Origin: an uncultured Desulfovibrionaceae bacterium
Lineage (GTDB): Bacteria > Desulfobacterota > Desulfovibrionia > Desulfovibrionales > Desulfovibrionaceae
Length of the DNA: 64,000 bases
Assembly (NCBI GenBank): GCA_944325195.1
Contig: CALUZB010000004.1
Location: 186,001-250,000 of the forward strand
Reading direction: 5' to 3'
Shown: piece after piece, positions 38,761 to 48,004 of the stretch
How positions within the stretch are numbered: position 1 is the first letter of the stretch
How the letters are laid out: each line of letters starts with the position of its first letter
Notes under the pieces: model-generated
The model's database searches: none
What the model was told of the DNA's origin: nothing
Seen by the model: the letters and a program-made list of their open reading frames with translations, nothing else
Program-made: the position numbers and the translations under genes

Positions 38761-39321
38761 ATGCACTCGCTTAAACAACGCCTTGCCAAACTTTTGCTCG
38801 AAAAGTCATACCGGGAAGGCAATTTCACTCTGGCGTCCGGTAAAAAGAGCGATTATTATTTTGACTGCAGACAAACCGCTTTACATCCGGAAGGAGCTTG
38901 GTTAATCGGCACTTTGTTTTTTGATTTGATTAAAGATCTGCCTGTCTGTGGAGTGGGCGGAATGACTCTTGGTTCAGACCCGCTGATCACGGCCACATCC
39001 GTAATTTCGTATGAAAAGGGGCATCCTTTGAATGGTTTCATTGTACGCAAGGAGCCCAAAGGCCATGGCACTAATCAATATATCGAGGGCCTTGGCAACT
39101 TCAAACCGGGTGACCAGGTTGCGCTTCTGGAAGATGTGGTCACCACGGGCGGGTCAATCCTCACCGCTTGCAAACGGGCGGAGGCAGTCGGCCTGAAAGT
39201 AGTGCGGATTTGCAGTGTTCTTGACCGTGAAGAAGGCGGGGTTGAAAAACTTGCCGCTGCAGGGTATGGGCTGAGTTCCTTGTTTAACAGAAGAGAATTG
39301 CTGAATACTGGGAAAAGTTAA
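38761..39321 (+). CDS. pyrE: Orotate phosphoribosyltransferase
   Basis: Makes OMP from orotate and PRPP in pyrimidine synthesis. The 186-residue protein has FTLASGKKSDYYFDCRQ near the N-terminus, VRKEPKGHGTNQYIEG with the flexible-loop lysines, and the PRPP-binding motif VALLEDVVTTGGSI. GGGG lies just before the ATG. A gap of about 100 bases separates it from purB. Confidence 0.96.
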   Translation: MHSLKQRLAKLLLEKSYREGNFTLASGKKSDYYFDCRQTALHPEGAWLIGTLFFDLIKDLPVCGVGGMTLGSDPLITATSVISYEKGHPLNGFIVRKEPKGHGTNQYIEGLGNFKPGDQVALLEDVVTTGGSILTACKRAEAVGLKVVRICSVLDREEGGVEKLAAAGYGLSSLFNRRELLNTGKS

Positions 39322-39348
39322 TCTCAACCGCCAGGGAACGAATCGGGC

Positions 39349-40650
39349 ATGTTTTTTTCAAAAATAAATTACCGGGCTTCATTGGCCTTTGCAATTCCAC
39401 TGGTGCTCTTGCTGATGCTTGTCTCTGTTCAGACTGGGCTGGCAGAGGGGTGGCATGCTGATATCAGCGACATGGACACTACTCCCCACAGTTTTCTCGC
39501 TATTGACAAGAATAAACAGCAAGTACATGTGCTTGAAAAGCACAGTCCTCTTTCAATTTCCGCCACTTATCCCTGTACGACCGGCCAGGTAGAGGGCGAC
39601 AAGCAAATCCAGGACGATTTAAAAACCCCTGAGGGTGTGTACTTTGTAGGTCAGAAGCTCACTGCTCTTGATTTTGATGAGTATGGAGGCGTGGCCTACA
39701 CTCTCAATTACCCCAATCCGGTAGACCGCCTGCGCCAAAAAACAGGGTATGGTATCTGGATTCATGCAAAGGGGCATGAAATCAGCCCTAGAGAAACCAG
39801 GGGCTGCATTGCCCTGAATTTGCAGGATCTGGAGCGGATCGGTGATACTCTGATCTTCGGATACCCTGTAACCGTGGCTCATCAAGTTGACACCAGCCTG
39901 GCCCGGAATAAGCAAATGATTGCTACCGCTAAAATACTGGATCAGCAGGTAAAGGCCTGGGCCAATCTTTGGTCCGCTCGGTCAACCCAAATGTTCGATC
40001 TCTATCATGGAAATTCATATAGCCTGGCCCAGACCGATGAAACATTTGAACATTTTACTTCCACCAAAAGGAGTTTGTTTGAGCGCTTACCCTGGATTCA
40101 TACAATTATAACAGATATAAACATGCTTCCCGGTCCAGGCTACTGGGTGACTTGGTTTAATCAGTTTTATCGCGCTCCCAACCTGACTACTGAAGGCGTG
40201 CGCCGCCTTTATTGGCAGGAAAAAGACGGCAAATGGCTGATTGTGGGTATGGAATGGGAACCAAGAGATCTCGGCATGTCCGCCCACTATCTTGAGTTCA
40301 TTGAACCTGATCTCACTGAATTCCTTGAGAATTGGCGCTTGGCATGGGAGAAGGGTAATGTTGAGGAATACTCCAAATACTACGCCGCTAACGCAACGCA
40401 AGGAAAGCTGCATAGCCGCCAGGCAATTGCGGAATTTAAAAAGACCCTTTGGAGCAACAAACACCCCACAACAGTTACCTTGAATGGAATTCGGCTGGCA
40501 ACTTCCAGCGGCGGTATTCAGGCGGATATGGAACAGATTTATAAAGACAGCAGCGGATACAAAGATAAGGGGATAAAAACGCTTACTCTTCAGCCGTCCG
40601 GGGACAGTTGGGTGATAACCCGGGAAGAATGGCAGGCTACAGGCAAATAA
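39349..40650 (+). CDS. L,D-transpeptidase (YkuD) with two NTF2-like domains
   Basis: A 433-residue envelope enzyme. A signal peptide (about 1-32, ending GLA) is followed by a YkuD domain (about 45-185) with the catalytic HAKGHEISPRETRGCIAL segment: H139 and C153. Two C-terminal modules of about 105 residues (roughly 200-305 and 325-430) each have the helical AWANLW / NWRLAW start, a middle strand set and a final KWLIVGMEW / SWVITREEW strand, and look like tandem NTF2/Cif-like domains. YkuD enzymes make 3-3 peptidoglycan cross-links or attach proteins. The stop overlaps the next ATG as TAATG. Confidence 0.88.
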   Translation: MFFSKINYRASLAFAIPLVLLLMLVSVQTGLAEGWHADISDMDTTPHSFLAIDKNKQQVHVLEKHSPLSISATYPCTTGQVEGDKQIQDDLKTPEGVYFVGQKLTALDFDEYGGVAYTLNYPNPVDRLRQKTGYGIWIHAKGHEISPRETRGCIALNLQDLERIGDTLIFGYPVTVAHQVDTSLARNKQMIATAKILDQQVKAWANLWSARSTQMFDLYHGNSYSLAQTDETFEHFTSTKRSLFERLPWIHTIITDINMLPGPGYWVTWFNQFYRAPNLTTEGVRRLYWQEKDGKWLIVGMEWEPRDLGMSAHYLEFIEPDLTEFLENWRLAWEKGNVEEYSKYYAANATQGKLHSRQAIAEFKKTLWSNKHPTTVTLNGIRLATSSGGIQADMEQIYKDSSGYKDKGIKTLTLQPSGDSWVITREEWQATGK

Positions 40651-41462
40651 TGAGTGATAAATACAGCCTCTTAATCATGCGCGACTCATCTGAAAAGGTG
40701 CGTCGATTAAGATTCAGCGTAAAACTGATTAAATTTCTATTGGTCAGTCTCATTGTTTTTGCCCTAGTGGCTGCAGCCGGGATAGCCTTTTCTATTTACA
40801 GCTTTAAACAATATAATACCCTGGTTACTGAGAACAGTGAGCTGAAAGCCACTCTTACCAGCACAAATGTGCAACTGGAACGACTCAAAGCATATGAAGC
40901 ACTTCTTAAAGACTCTGAAGAAGTGGTGCGAATGCAAATGCCCATGAACGAAGAGGCCGATGTCAATAAAATCGTCGAATCCAACCAAACAGAGGAAATC
41001 AATACACAGGAAGTAGTCGCAACTGTTTTCCCAGACGCAGTTAATGCAACTGCTGATGCGCCTGAAGCTGAAGCACTGGAGACTGCTTCAACCGATACCC
41101 CTGAAGGGGAAGGTATGCCCGCAGCGGAATCTCCTGCCAAAATTTCCAATGTTGAAATCAGAACGCGTTCTCCTAAAAGCATTCGGCTGGCCTTCGACCT
41201 CAATAATGACAATCAGGGCGTAACCCTGACAGGCAGTGTCGATCTGGCTTTAATTACCAAAGACAATAAAGTCATAAATGTAAGTGTGCCCAGCCATGAC
41301 ATGATCTTCCAGATTAACTATTATAAACGAATGAGCACAGCATTTCCCTTGCCTGAAGGGGTAACTCCGGCAGATATTCAGTCTCTGCGCTTAACAGTGA
41401 ATGCAAACGGCAAACGGTTACAAACTGAGACTTTTGCTTTTTCTGATTCGGCCTCAGAATAG
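40650..41462 (+). CDS. Membrane-anchored coiled-coil protein coupled to the L,D-transpeptidase
   Basis: A 270-residue protein whose ATG overlaps the preceding stop by one base. A basic cytoplasmic start (residues 1-25; RDSSEKVRRLRFSVK, as in membrane M23 peptidases) leads to one membrane helix (about 28-50), then a short coiled coil (about 55-90), a Glu/Ala/Thr-rich linker and a beta-rich C-terminal domain (about 165-265). No peptidase residues are present. It probably works with the L,D-transpeptidase in wall remodelling; this is inferred from coupling only. Confidence 0.7.
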   Translation: MSDKYSLLIMRDSSEKVRRLRFSVKLIKFLLVSLIVFALVAAAGIAFSIYSFKQYNTLVTENSELKATLTSTNVQLERLKAYEALLKDSEEVVRMQMPMNEEADVNKIVESNQTEEINTQEVVATVFPDAVNATADAPEAEALETASTDTPEGEGMPAAESPAKISNVEIRTRSPKSIRLAFDLNNDNQGVTLTGSVDLALITKDNKVINVSVPSHDMIFQINYYKRMSTAFPLPEGVTPADIQSLRLTVNANGKRLQTETFAFSDSASE

Positions 41463-42010
41463 CTCTCAATAACTTTTATACATCATGCAGGTTGTGTTTT
41501 GCACAATCTAAAATCCAAACATCAAGCTGATATAGTATAATTAGAAACTGCTTTAAGCCTGTTCGACTGCTTCCTCACTGTTACTAATACAACAAAAGAC
41601 TTATAGTTGATACGGCTTTCACATCTCAAAAGATTGTAAGCCCCTGCTCCGATTAGACTTTTACAACGTCCAAAGTGTTGCTCTCGTTATCCGATTTTAC
41701 GCTGTTCCACAAACCACAACTCTGCTTTCCAAAAAACAACGGCTGCTTGCAGTCTCCGGCATCATGCTAAACTTTTTGTAATAGAATCAGAGGTGAAGAA
41801 ATAACCTGGCAATTACTGTATAACTCCAAACTAGACCACAATGAAGCGCCCCTGTACAACCTCAGAGTAAAAGATCAGATGAGATAAGAAATTAATAAGC
41901 TTAAATATTTACTTCTCTAATAATATATGGTTATAGGTAAATTCCAGGCCAAATCTCCGGCAAAAACAACCATAAAAAGCCGCTTGAAAGCCTGATTGCA
42001 GAAAATGTTT
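41463..42010. other. Gene-free stretch between convergent units
   Basis: 548 AT-rich bases between a plus-strand and a minus-strand gene end. No gene with a ribosome site, no strong terminator and no known RNA was found; the longest frames are below 30 codons or lack protein-like composition. Confidence 0.5.
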
Positions 42011-43009
42011 TCAAGTAAACTGCCCGCCGGTAAACTTCAAACTTCCCTTACCCAAAATATCGTGTAAATGCACAATGCCCACAGGGCGCATATCCTGATC
42101 AACAACAGGCAAAACCGTGATCTGTCTCTGCTCCATAAGATCAATCAACTCCGCCACACTCTGATGTTCAAAGCAATGTAAAGGGGAGCGGATCATCATT
42201 TCCGAAACAGGCCTGTCCACTTCCAAACAGCCGTTGCAAACCGCCCGGCGCACATCGCCATCAGTCACAATACCTGAAAGCAGCCCATTATTAGAACTGA
42301 CAAGCAGCACAGCTCCCATTTTACCCCGATCAAGCACTCTTAGGGCCTCGGCCGTAGTTTCCGCATCACTTACAACAGGGACATTGCCGCTGTGCATAAT
42401 GTCTCGCGCATATAATTTCAAGCGCTGCCCCAAGCTCCCCCCGGGATGCACCTTGAAAAAGTCAGTTTCGGTAAAACCTTTGCAATTTATCAGGCAAACA
42501 GCCAAAGCATCGCCCACCGCAAGCACAGCCGTAGTGCTGGCGGTAGGCGCCAAGTTATATGGGCAGGCTTCCCGGGGAACCCCACAGTTTATGTTCACCA
42601 CGGACATACGGGCAAGCGTGGAGTTATCACTGCCGGTAAGGGAAATTAGTGAACAGCCAAGCGCAAGCAATGATGGTAAAATAGCATTAAGTTCGTCAGT
42701 TTCACCGGAATTTGAAATAGCCAAGATTAAATCATTGGCGCAGATGGCCCCTAAATCGCCATGCGCTCCCTCTACCGGATGCAAGAAAAACGACGGCGTA
42801 CCGGTGGAAGACAAAGTAGCGGCTATTTTACGTCCAACCAAACCGGATTTCCCAATACCGGTAACCACAATTCTGCCGCTGCAGGCCTGCATCAGTTGCA
42901 CAGCCGAAACGAAACTCTGATTCAAGCGTTTACGCACAGCCAGAAGACCCTCTATTTCAAGGTCCAGAACCTCGCGAGCCTGCTCAAGCAAAATTTCGTT
43001 CGTCAGCAT
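42011..43009 (-). CDS. kdsD: Arabinose-5-phosphate isomerase KdsD
   Basis: Makes arabinose 5-phosphate from ribulose 5-phosphate, the first step to Kdo for LPS. The 332 residues contain a SIS sugar-isomerase domain (about 35-190; GIGKSGLVGRKIAATLSSTG, HPVEGAHGDLG, ISNSGETDEL) and two CBS domains (about 205-325). This SIS-CBS-CBS layout is typical of KdsD. It follows purF by 14 bases on the minus strand. A Gram-negative LPS role agrees with the heptose gene at 57 kb. Confidence 0.94.
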   Translation of the reverse strand: MLTNEILLEQAREVLDLEIEGLLAVRKRLNQSFVSAVQLMQACSGRIVVTGIGKSGLVGRKIAATLSSTGTPSFFLHPVEGAHGDLGAICANDLILAISNSGETDELNAILPSLLALGCSLISLTGSDNSTLARMSVVNINCGVPREACPYNLAPTASTTAVLAVGDALAVCLINCKGFTETDFFKVHPGGSLGQRLKLYARDIMHSGNVPVVSDAETTAEALRVLDRGKMGAVLLVSSNNGLLSGIVTDGDVRRAVCNGCLEVDRPVSEMMIRSPLHCFEHQSVAELIDLMEQRQITVLPVVDQDMRPVGIVHLHDILGKGSLKFTGGQFT

Positions 43010-43023
43010 ATATCACTGCCCAC

Positions 43024-44463
43024 TCATTTATGTGCCGATTTCACGCACGACTCGCAATTAGCCGCGTTTTCTTCCTCATCGTCCGGGAGTATCGGATAGT
43101 TGCCGTCGAAACACGCATAACAAAAACTTTCCGGCTTCGCCAATACCTCTTTAAGCCCTTCCAGACTTAAATGGTGCAAACTGTCCAGACCGATATATTC
43201 ACGGATTTCCTCATTGCTTTTGTGCACGGCGATCAGTTCCTCACGCGACGGGAAATCAACACCGTACAGGCAAGGGAATTTTACCGGCGGCGAGCTTACC
43301 CGGAAATGCACTTCCTTTGCGCCGGATTCGCGCAAGTGACTGGTGCGCCCCCGCACAGTCGTGCCGCGCACGATGGAATCATCGGCAATAACTACCCGTT
43401 TTCCCCGAATAAAACCGCTCACAGGGTTCAGTTTAATACGCACGTCGAAAGAACGCATTTCCTGAGTCGGCTGAATAAAGGTGCGCCCCACATAATGGTT
43501 ACGGATCATCGCGTGTTCATACGGCAACCCGGTTCCCTGAGCATACCCTAAAGCAAAATACACGCCGGAATCAGGAAGGGGCATTACGCAATCGGCTTTA
43601 CAGGGAGCTTCCTTTGCGGTTTGGATACCCATTCTTTTCCGGCAGGAATAGACTTCCTCCCCGAACACTACTGAATCAGGCCGGGCAAAATACACCAGCT
43701 CAAATACACAATGCTTGCAACCCGGAGAGTTCGCCCACTGAATACTGGTGAGGTTAGGAGCGTTAAGATTCTCAGCGGCATCGATAATAATCATCTCACC
43801 CGGTCTGATACTGCGCGTTACCTGCGCTTCCAATAAATCAAACGCGCATGTTTCCGAAGCAATCACCCAAGTGTCGGTTTTTTCAACCCGCCCCAAGCTT
43901 AAAGGTTTAATACCCAAAGGGTCACGCACGGCAATCATCTGGTCATTGGCCAAAATCAAAAGGCAGAATGCACCCCTGACAGCTTTACACGCTGAAATCA
44001 CCGCCTCTGATAAATTATCTCCTTTTTCCAGGGCTTCAATGATCAAATGCGCAAAAATCTCACTATCGGTATTGGTATGAAAAATTGCGCCCGCTTTTTC
44101 CAAGCGCAGACGCAAGCACTCGGCATTCAACAATGCTCCGTTATGAGCAATGGACAGGTCAAGGCCTCGATGCTGCACCCGAAAAGGCTCTGCATCACGC
44201 AAGCGGGGAGAACCGGAACGGGAATAAAGCACATGCCCAATAGCCCGACTGCCCCGCAACTGATTAAGCACCTCTTCCGGAAATACATCCGGCACTAACC
44301 CAAGCCCGATATGTTCGAATATCTGTAGCTCTTCTCCCGCCGCCTTGGGTGGACGTCGGCTGACAATGCCAGCACTTTGCTGTCCGCGGTGCTGTTGAGC
44401 ATATAAACCAAAATACGCCATTTTGGCGGCCTTGGGGTGGTTATATATTCCAATTAAACTCAT
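43024..44463 (-). CDS. purF: Amidophosphoribosyltransferase PurF lacking the glutaminase cysteine
   Basis: A 479-residue PurF-like protein, normally making phosphoribosylamine from PRPP and glutamine. The phosphoribosyltransferase part is intact: VVIADDSIVRGTT (357-369), FVKNRYVGRTFI-like MIRNHYVGRTFI. The [4Fe-4S] ligands of the Bacillus-type enzyme are present (C252, C398, C448, C451). The glutaminase domain keeps QHRGQ, AHNG and the TDSE aspartate, but starts MSLIGIY where others have CG-x-x-GI, so the nucleophile Cys1 is replaced by Met; the E. coli Arg73 and Thr76 positions are L79 and R82. No cysteine lies in the upstream frame. It may use free ammonia, or be a paralogue with another role. 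AAGAAGG precedes the ATG. Confidence 0.85.
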   Translation of the reverse strand: MSLIGIYNHPKAAKMAYFGLYAQQHRGQQSAGIVSRRPPKAAGEELQIFEHIGLGLVPDVFPEEVLNQLRGSRAIGHVLYSRSGSPRLRDAEPFRVQHRGLDLSIAHNGALLNAECLRLRLEKAGAIFHTNTDSEIFAHLIIEALEKGDNLSEAVISACKAVRGAFCLLILANDQMIAVRDPLGIKPLSLGRVEKTDTWVIASETCAFDLLEAQVTRSIRPGEMIIIDAAENLNAPNLTSIQWANSPGCKHCVFELVYFARPDSVVFGEEVYSCRKRMGIQTAKEAPCKADCVMPLPDSGVYFALGYAQGTGLPYEHAMIRNHYVGRTFIQPTQEMRSFDVRIKLNPVSGFIRGKRVVIADDSIVRGTTVRGRTSHLRESGAKEVHFRVSSPPVKFPCLYGVDFPSREELIAVHKSNEEIREYIGLDSLHHLSLEGLKEVLAKPESFCYACFDGNYPILPDDEEENAANCESCVKSAHK

Positions 44464-44568
44464 AACGCCTTCTTTATTGGGGTTGAAAATGGATACTTTA
44501 TTCCTCGGCAAAGCATATGGCAAGAAAAATAAACTTCTTTACCGAAAATCCGGACTTCCCCGGGACAA

Positions 44569-46071
44569 CTATTCGCGCCGTTTTAACAGAGCTATCGTTT
44601 CTAAATGGTGAGTATGGGGAAACATATCCAAGCCCTGTACCGATTCCAGCTCATACTTTTCTGAAAGTGACCGCAAATCACGGGCCAGGGTATCGGGGTT
44701 ACAGGAAACATAAACAAGACGTCCAACCTTTTTTAAAAGCAGAGTTTTCACCAGTTCCGCCGCAAGTCCGGCCCGAGGCGGGTCAAGTACCACCAACTGA
44801 GGGGTCCCCGGAAATTTACGCACCAGCTTTGGCGCATCGCCGGCCGCGAACACACAATTTGAGAAACCGTTCAAACGAGCGTTTCTTTGCGCCGCCACCA
44901 CAGCCACACGAGACAGTTCAAAGCCTACCACCTTTTCAAACAGAGGAGCAAGGGGCAAGCTAAGAGCCCCCACTCCACTGTACAAATCCCATGCTTCAGT
45001 TCGCATATCGGGAACCTGCCTGGAAACGATTTCCAAAACTGTTTGCTGCAAAAGCGCAGCAACCTCGATGTTGGTTTGAAAAAAAGCCCCGGGGAGCAGA
45101 TCATACTGAAATCCGCCCAACTCCTCCCGCAAACACTCGTCCCCCAGTTGAAAGACAGTATGCTCGCCTGCAGAAAGGTAATCCTCCGTCTCGCGGGTCA
45201 TATGCGTGAAACAGGCAACCGCCGGCCGCTCAAGCAAAGCCTGACCAAGCTTCATGATTTTCCCGGCGCAATGTGGGGCAGGAAAAGTAATCAACTCAAC
45301 GGCAATTTTCCCACTGAACTTAGAAATACGCAGATTTAAAAAACGCAAAATCCGATTTCCGGTTTCAGCCTCACCTGGTTTGTATGCAGACAGACCTGAC
45401 CGTTGAACCCATTCCCGCGCTACCTGCAAAATACCCTGGAACTCCGGAGCGGCTACAGGACAGTTTTCTATCGGAACAACCTGATGAGAGCCTCGCTTGC
45501 GTAAACCCAGTAATGTTACGGGCTGTCGGCTGTTTCGCTTATCTCCCGGAGTTTCCGCGCTGAACGCAAACTCCATTTTAGCCCGGAAATTTCTCACTTC
45601 AGGCGACGCCACTATCGGCTGCAAAGCCTTATCCAGCTGAGCAGCGGAGAAGCCGCCGCTATTGAGCAATACTTTCCGCAGAAAGGTTTGCTTCAACTCA
45701 AGCTGAACCGGATAGGGAATTTCCTGCCATTGACAACCGCCGCAAACGCCGAAATGAGCGCAGAAGGCATCCGCCTGCCCTGGAGCAGGCGTAATCACCG
45801 CTAATCTCCGCGCCTGGGCCGAGTCTTTAGAACTGGATATCACCTCGGCCCGGATTTTTTGGCCGGGACATCCCACATCCACATAAAAAGAGGTGCTTCC
45901 ACAACGCGCAAACAGTTCACCGCCCGGTGCGGCTGTTTCCAACTCAAGCTCAAATATCCGCCCGGCCAAAGGGTCAATTTCCAGACTCTCCCTTGCCGGC
46001 GCCGGAGCAATATACAGGGGGGCAGGGCGCTTTCCGGCAAGCAGCCCCTTCTTTTTACGCCCGTTAGCCAT
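44569..46071 (-). CDS. RlmD/TrmA-family rRNA (uracil-5)-methyltransferase
   Basis: A 500-residue SAM-dependent RNA m5U methyltransferase. It has an N-terminal TRAM-like barrel, an iron-sulfur motif ([14 protein letters not shown] plus a later IENCPV cysteine), the SAM-binding [15 protein letters not shown], and the catalytic [12 protein letters not shown] with VLDPPRAGL. The family methylates 23S rRNA U1939 or U747, or tRNA U54; the target here is not certain. Its first eight bases overlap the end of rmlA, so the two genes are in one transcript. Confidence 0.9.
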   Translation of the reverse strand: MANGRKKKGLLAGKRPAPLYIAPAPARESLEIDPLAGRIFELELETAAPGGELFARCGSTSFYVDVGCPGQKIRAEVISSSKDSAQARRLAVITPAPGQADAFCAHFGVCGGCQWQEIPYPVQLELKQTFLRKVLLNSGGFSAAQLDKALQPIVASPEVRNFRAKMEFAFSAETPGDKRNSRQPVTLLGLRKRGSHQVVPIENCPVAAPEFQGILQVAREWVQRSGLSAYKPGEAETGNRILRFLNLRISKFSGKIAVELITFPAPHCAGKIMKLGQALLERPAVACFTHMTRETEDYLSAGEHTVFQLGDECLREELGGFQYDLLPGAFFQTNIEVAALLQQTVLEIVSRQVPDMRTEAWDLYSGVGALSLPLAPLFEKVVGFELSRVAVVAAQRNARLNGFSNCVFAAGDAPKLVRKFPGTPQLVVLDPPRAGLAAELVKTLLLKKVGRLVYVSCNPDTLARDLRSLSEKYELESVQGLDMFPHTHHLETIALLKRRE

Positions 46072-46954
46072 AAAAATCCGAGTGCACTTGTTTATCTAAA
46101 AGATCCAACAGATAACGACCATAGTCATTGTTACGCATAGGCTGGGCCAGCCGCTTCAGCTGTTCGTCATCAATGTATCCCAAACGAAAGGCAATTTCCT
46201 CGGGGCAACTGATTTTCAAGCCTTGCCGCTCTTGCAGGGTGCGCACATAGTTAGAAGCCTGATGCAAAGAATCAAAAGTACCGGTATCAAGCCAAGCAGT
46301 ACCGCGGCCCAGAATATCCACCTGCAAGGCGCCGGCCTGTAGATACAAGTTGTTCAAATCGCTGATCTCCAGTTCACCCCGGGCGGACGGCTTTAAGCTT
46401 TCAGCATATTCTACAACCTGGTTATCGTAAAAATACAGACCGGTAACTGCATAGCGCGATTTGGGCCGGGCCGGCTTTTCCACTATGCTCAATGCCTTGA
46501 AATTCTGATCAAACTCAACCACTCCATAGCGTTGCGGGTCATTCACCGGATAACCGAACACTTTAGCCCCTTTTTCCAGCCTTGTAGCCTCTTGCAGTTT
46601 GGCAGTCAGATGATCGCTATGAAAAATGTTATCCCCCAGAATCAGGCAACAGCTATCATCGCCAATAAAATCACGGGCAAGCAAAAAAGCCTGAGCCAAA
46701 CCATCCGGACTGGGCTGAACAATGTAGCTGAGAGCAATGCCCAGCTGACTTCCATCTCCCAAAATCTGCCGGAACAGGGGCAAGTCAACCGGAGTGGAAA
46801 TAATGCAGATCTCCTTGATTTTGCTGAGCATTAACGTAGACAAGGGATAATAGATCATCGGCTTGTCGTAAATAGGCAGCAACTGCTTGCAAACGGTTAG
46901 GGTAATTGGATATAACCGGGTACCGGAACCGCCCGCCAGAATAATTCCTTTCAT
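46064..46954 (-). CDS. rmlA: Glucose-1-phosphate thymidylyltransferase RmlA
   Basis: First enzyme of dTDP-L-rhamnose synthesis, making dTDP-glucose. The 296-residue protein has [18 protein letters not shown] at the N-terminus, [16 protein letters not shown], the LGDNIFHSD metal-binding region and a [14 protein letters not shown] segment. The start at MKGI is preferred to an ATG two codons earlier because it matches the family and has better spacing to AAGG. RmlB, RmlC and RmlD are not in this window. It overlaps the methyltransferase gene by 8 bases. Confidence 0.94.
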   Translation of the reverse strand: MKGIILAGGSGTRLYPITLTVCKQLLPIYDKPMIYYPLSTLMLSKIKEICIISTPVDLPLFRQILGDGSQLGIALSYIVQPSPDGLAQAFLLARDFIGDDSCCLILGDNIFHSDHLTAKLQEATRLEKGAKVFGYPVNDPQRYGVVEFDQNFKALSIVEKPARPKSRYAVTGLYFYDNQVVEYAESLKPSARGELEISDLNNLYLQAGALQVDILGRGTAWLDTGTFDSLHQASNYVRTLQERQGLKISCPEEIAFRLGYIDDEQLKRLAQPMRNNDYGRYLLDLLDKQVHSDFYG

Positions 46955-46981
46955 GGGCATACCTTGTTTTTAAGTTACAAA

Positions 46982-47758
46982 TCAGCCGGCCAGCCGCACC
47001 AGTTCAACACTCTTGCAACGGCCGCTCCCCTGCTCGATATCAAAAATCGCCCCACACAGCCACAACGGCCCTTCAGCCAACTTGAACTTGCCGGGCATTT
47101 TATTTAAATATCGCTCCACTATAATACCGGGCTCCAGACCCAACACCGACTGCTCAACCCCGCACATTCCAAGGTCGGTTAAATAGCCTGTGCCCTGCGG
47201 CAGAATTTGGTTATCATTGGTCTGAACATGCGTGTGCGTTCCCGCCACAGCCGATACCTTCCCGTCCAGAAACCAGCCCAACGCTTTTTTTTCGCTACTG
47301 GTTTCAGCATGGAAATCCACCAGTATAATCCTGACATCTTGGGGCAACCCCTCAATCAAAGCAGCGGCCCCACGGAAAGGGCAATCCACCTCTTCCAGGT
47401 TGTGTCGGCCCAACAGGTTTATAACCGCGAACTTTACTCCGGAATGTTCATACACTCCCAAACCAACCCCGGGGGCGGCGGGTGGATAGTTGGCCGGGCG
47501 AAGCAGCCTGGGTTCGCGCTCCAGATAAGCGTAAATCTCACGGTTTTTCCAAATGTGGTTGCCGCTGGTAATGACATCAACCCCCAGACTGAACAGCTCG
47601 TTCATTACCTTTACAGTAATGCCGGACCCCCCGGCGGAGTTTTCCCCATTCAAAATAACGACGTCTATGTCCTTTTCCCTGCGCAAGCCCGGCAGTTCAT
47701 TCCTGATGACCGTCCGCCCCGGTCTGCCCACAGCATCTCCCAGCATCAGAAAACGCAT
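46982..47758 (-). CDS. YmdB-family metallophosphoesterase
   Basis: A 258-residue metal phosphodiesterase of the YmdB group, some of which hydrolyse cyclic nucleotides. The metal motifs are in order: MLGDAVGRPGR, LNGENSAGG, TSGNHIWK, VDFHAETSSEK and AGTHTHVQTND. The last GTGYLTDLGMCG is also typical. Role here unknown. It lies 27 bases upstream of rmlA on the same strand, so may share a transcript with rmlA, rlmD and purF-kdsD. Confidence 0.92.
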   Translation of the reverse strand: MRFLMLGDAVGRPGRTVIRNELPGLRREKDIDVVILNGENSAGGSGITVKVMNELFSLGVDVITSGNHIWKNREIYAYLEREPRLLRPANYPPAAPGVGLGVYEHSGVKFAVINLLGRHNLEEVDCPFRGAAALIEGLPQDVRIILVDFHAETSSEKKALGWFLDGKVSAVAGTHTHVQTNDNQILPQGTGYLTDLGMCGVEQSVLGLEPGIIVERYLNKMPGKFKLAEGPLWLCGAIFDIEQGSGRCKSVELVRLAG

Positions 47759-48004
47759 ATCTTCTCCTGAAGGATATTCAAAAACAGCCCAGCCGTCTGC
47801 AAGTTAAAAGCAACTGCCTTAAATAGCTCTTGTCCGTCTAATCAGGCAATTATGCCTTTTTAACCGGGAATGTAAAGCTGAACATATTGTGCCCTCAGTT
47901 TTGCTGTGCTTTCAGCCCTGTCTGCCCCTGGACGCGGGGCTCGCCCGGAACTCCGGACGACGTCCGCAAACAACCGCTCCCACTCCAGAACATTTACTTT
48001 AAAA

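Noticed and set aside
41463-42010. Possible small gene or RNA in the 548-base gap before kdsD
   Set aside because: Only very short frames without ribosome sites; no stable hairpin with a T-run.
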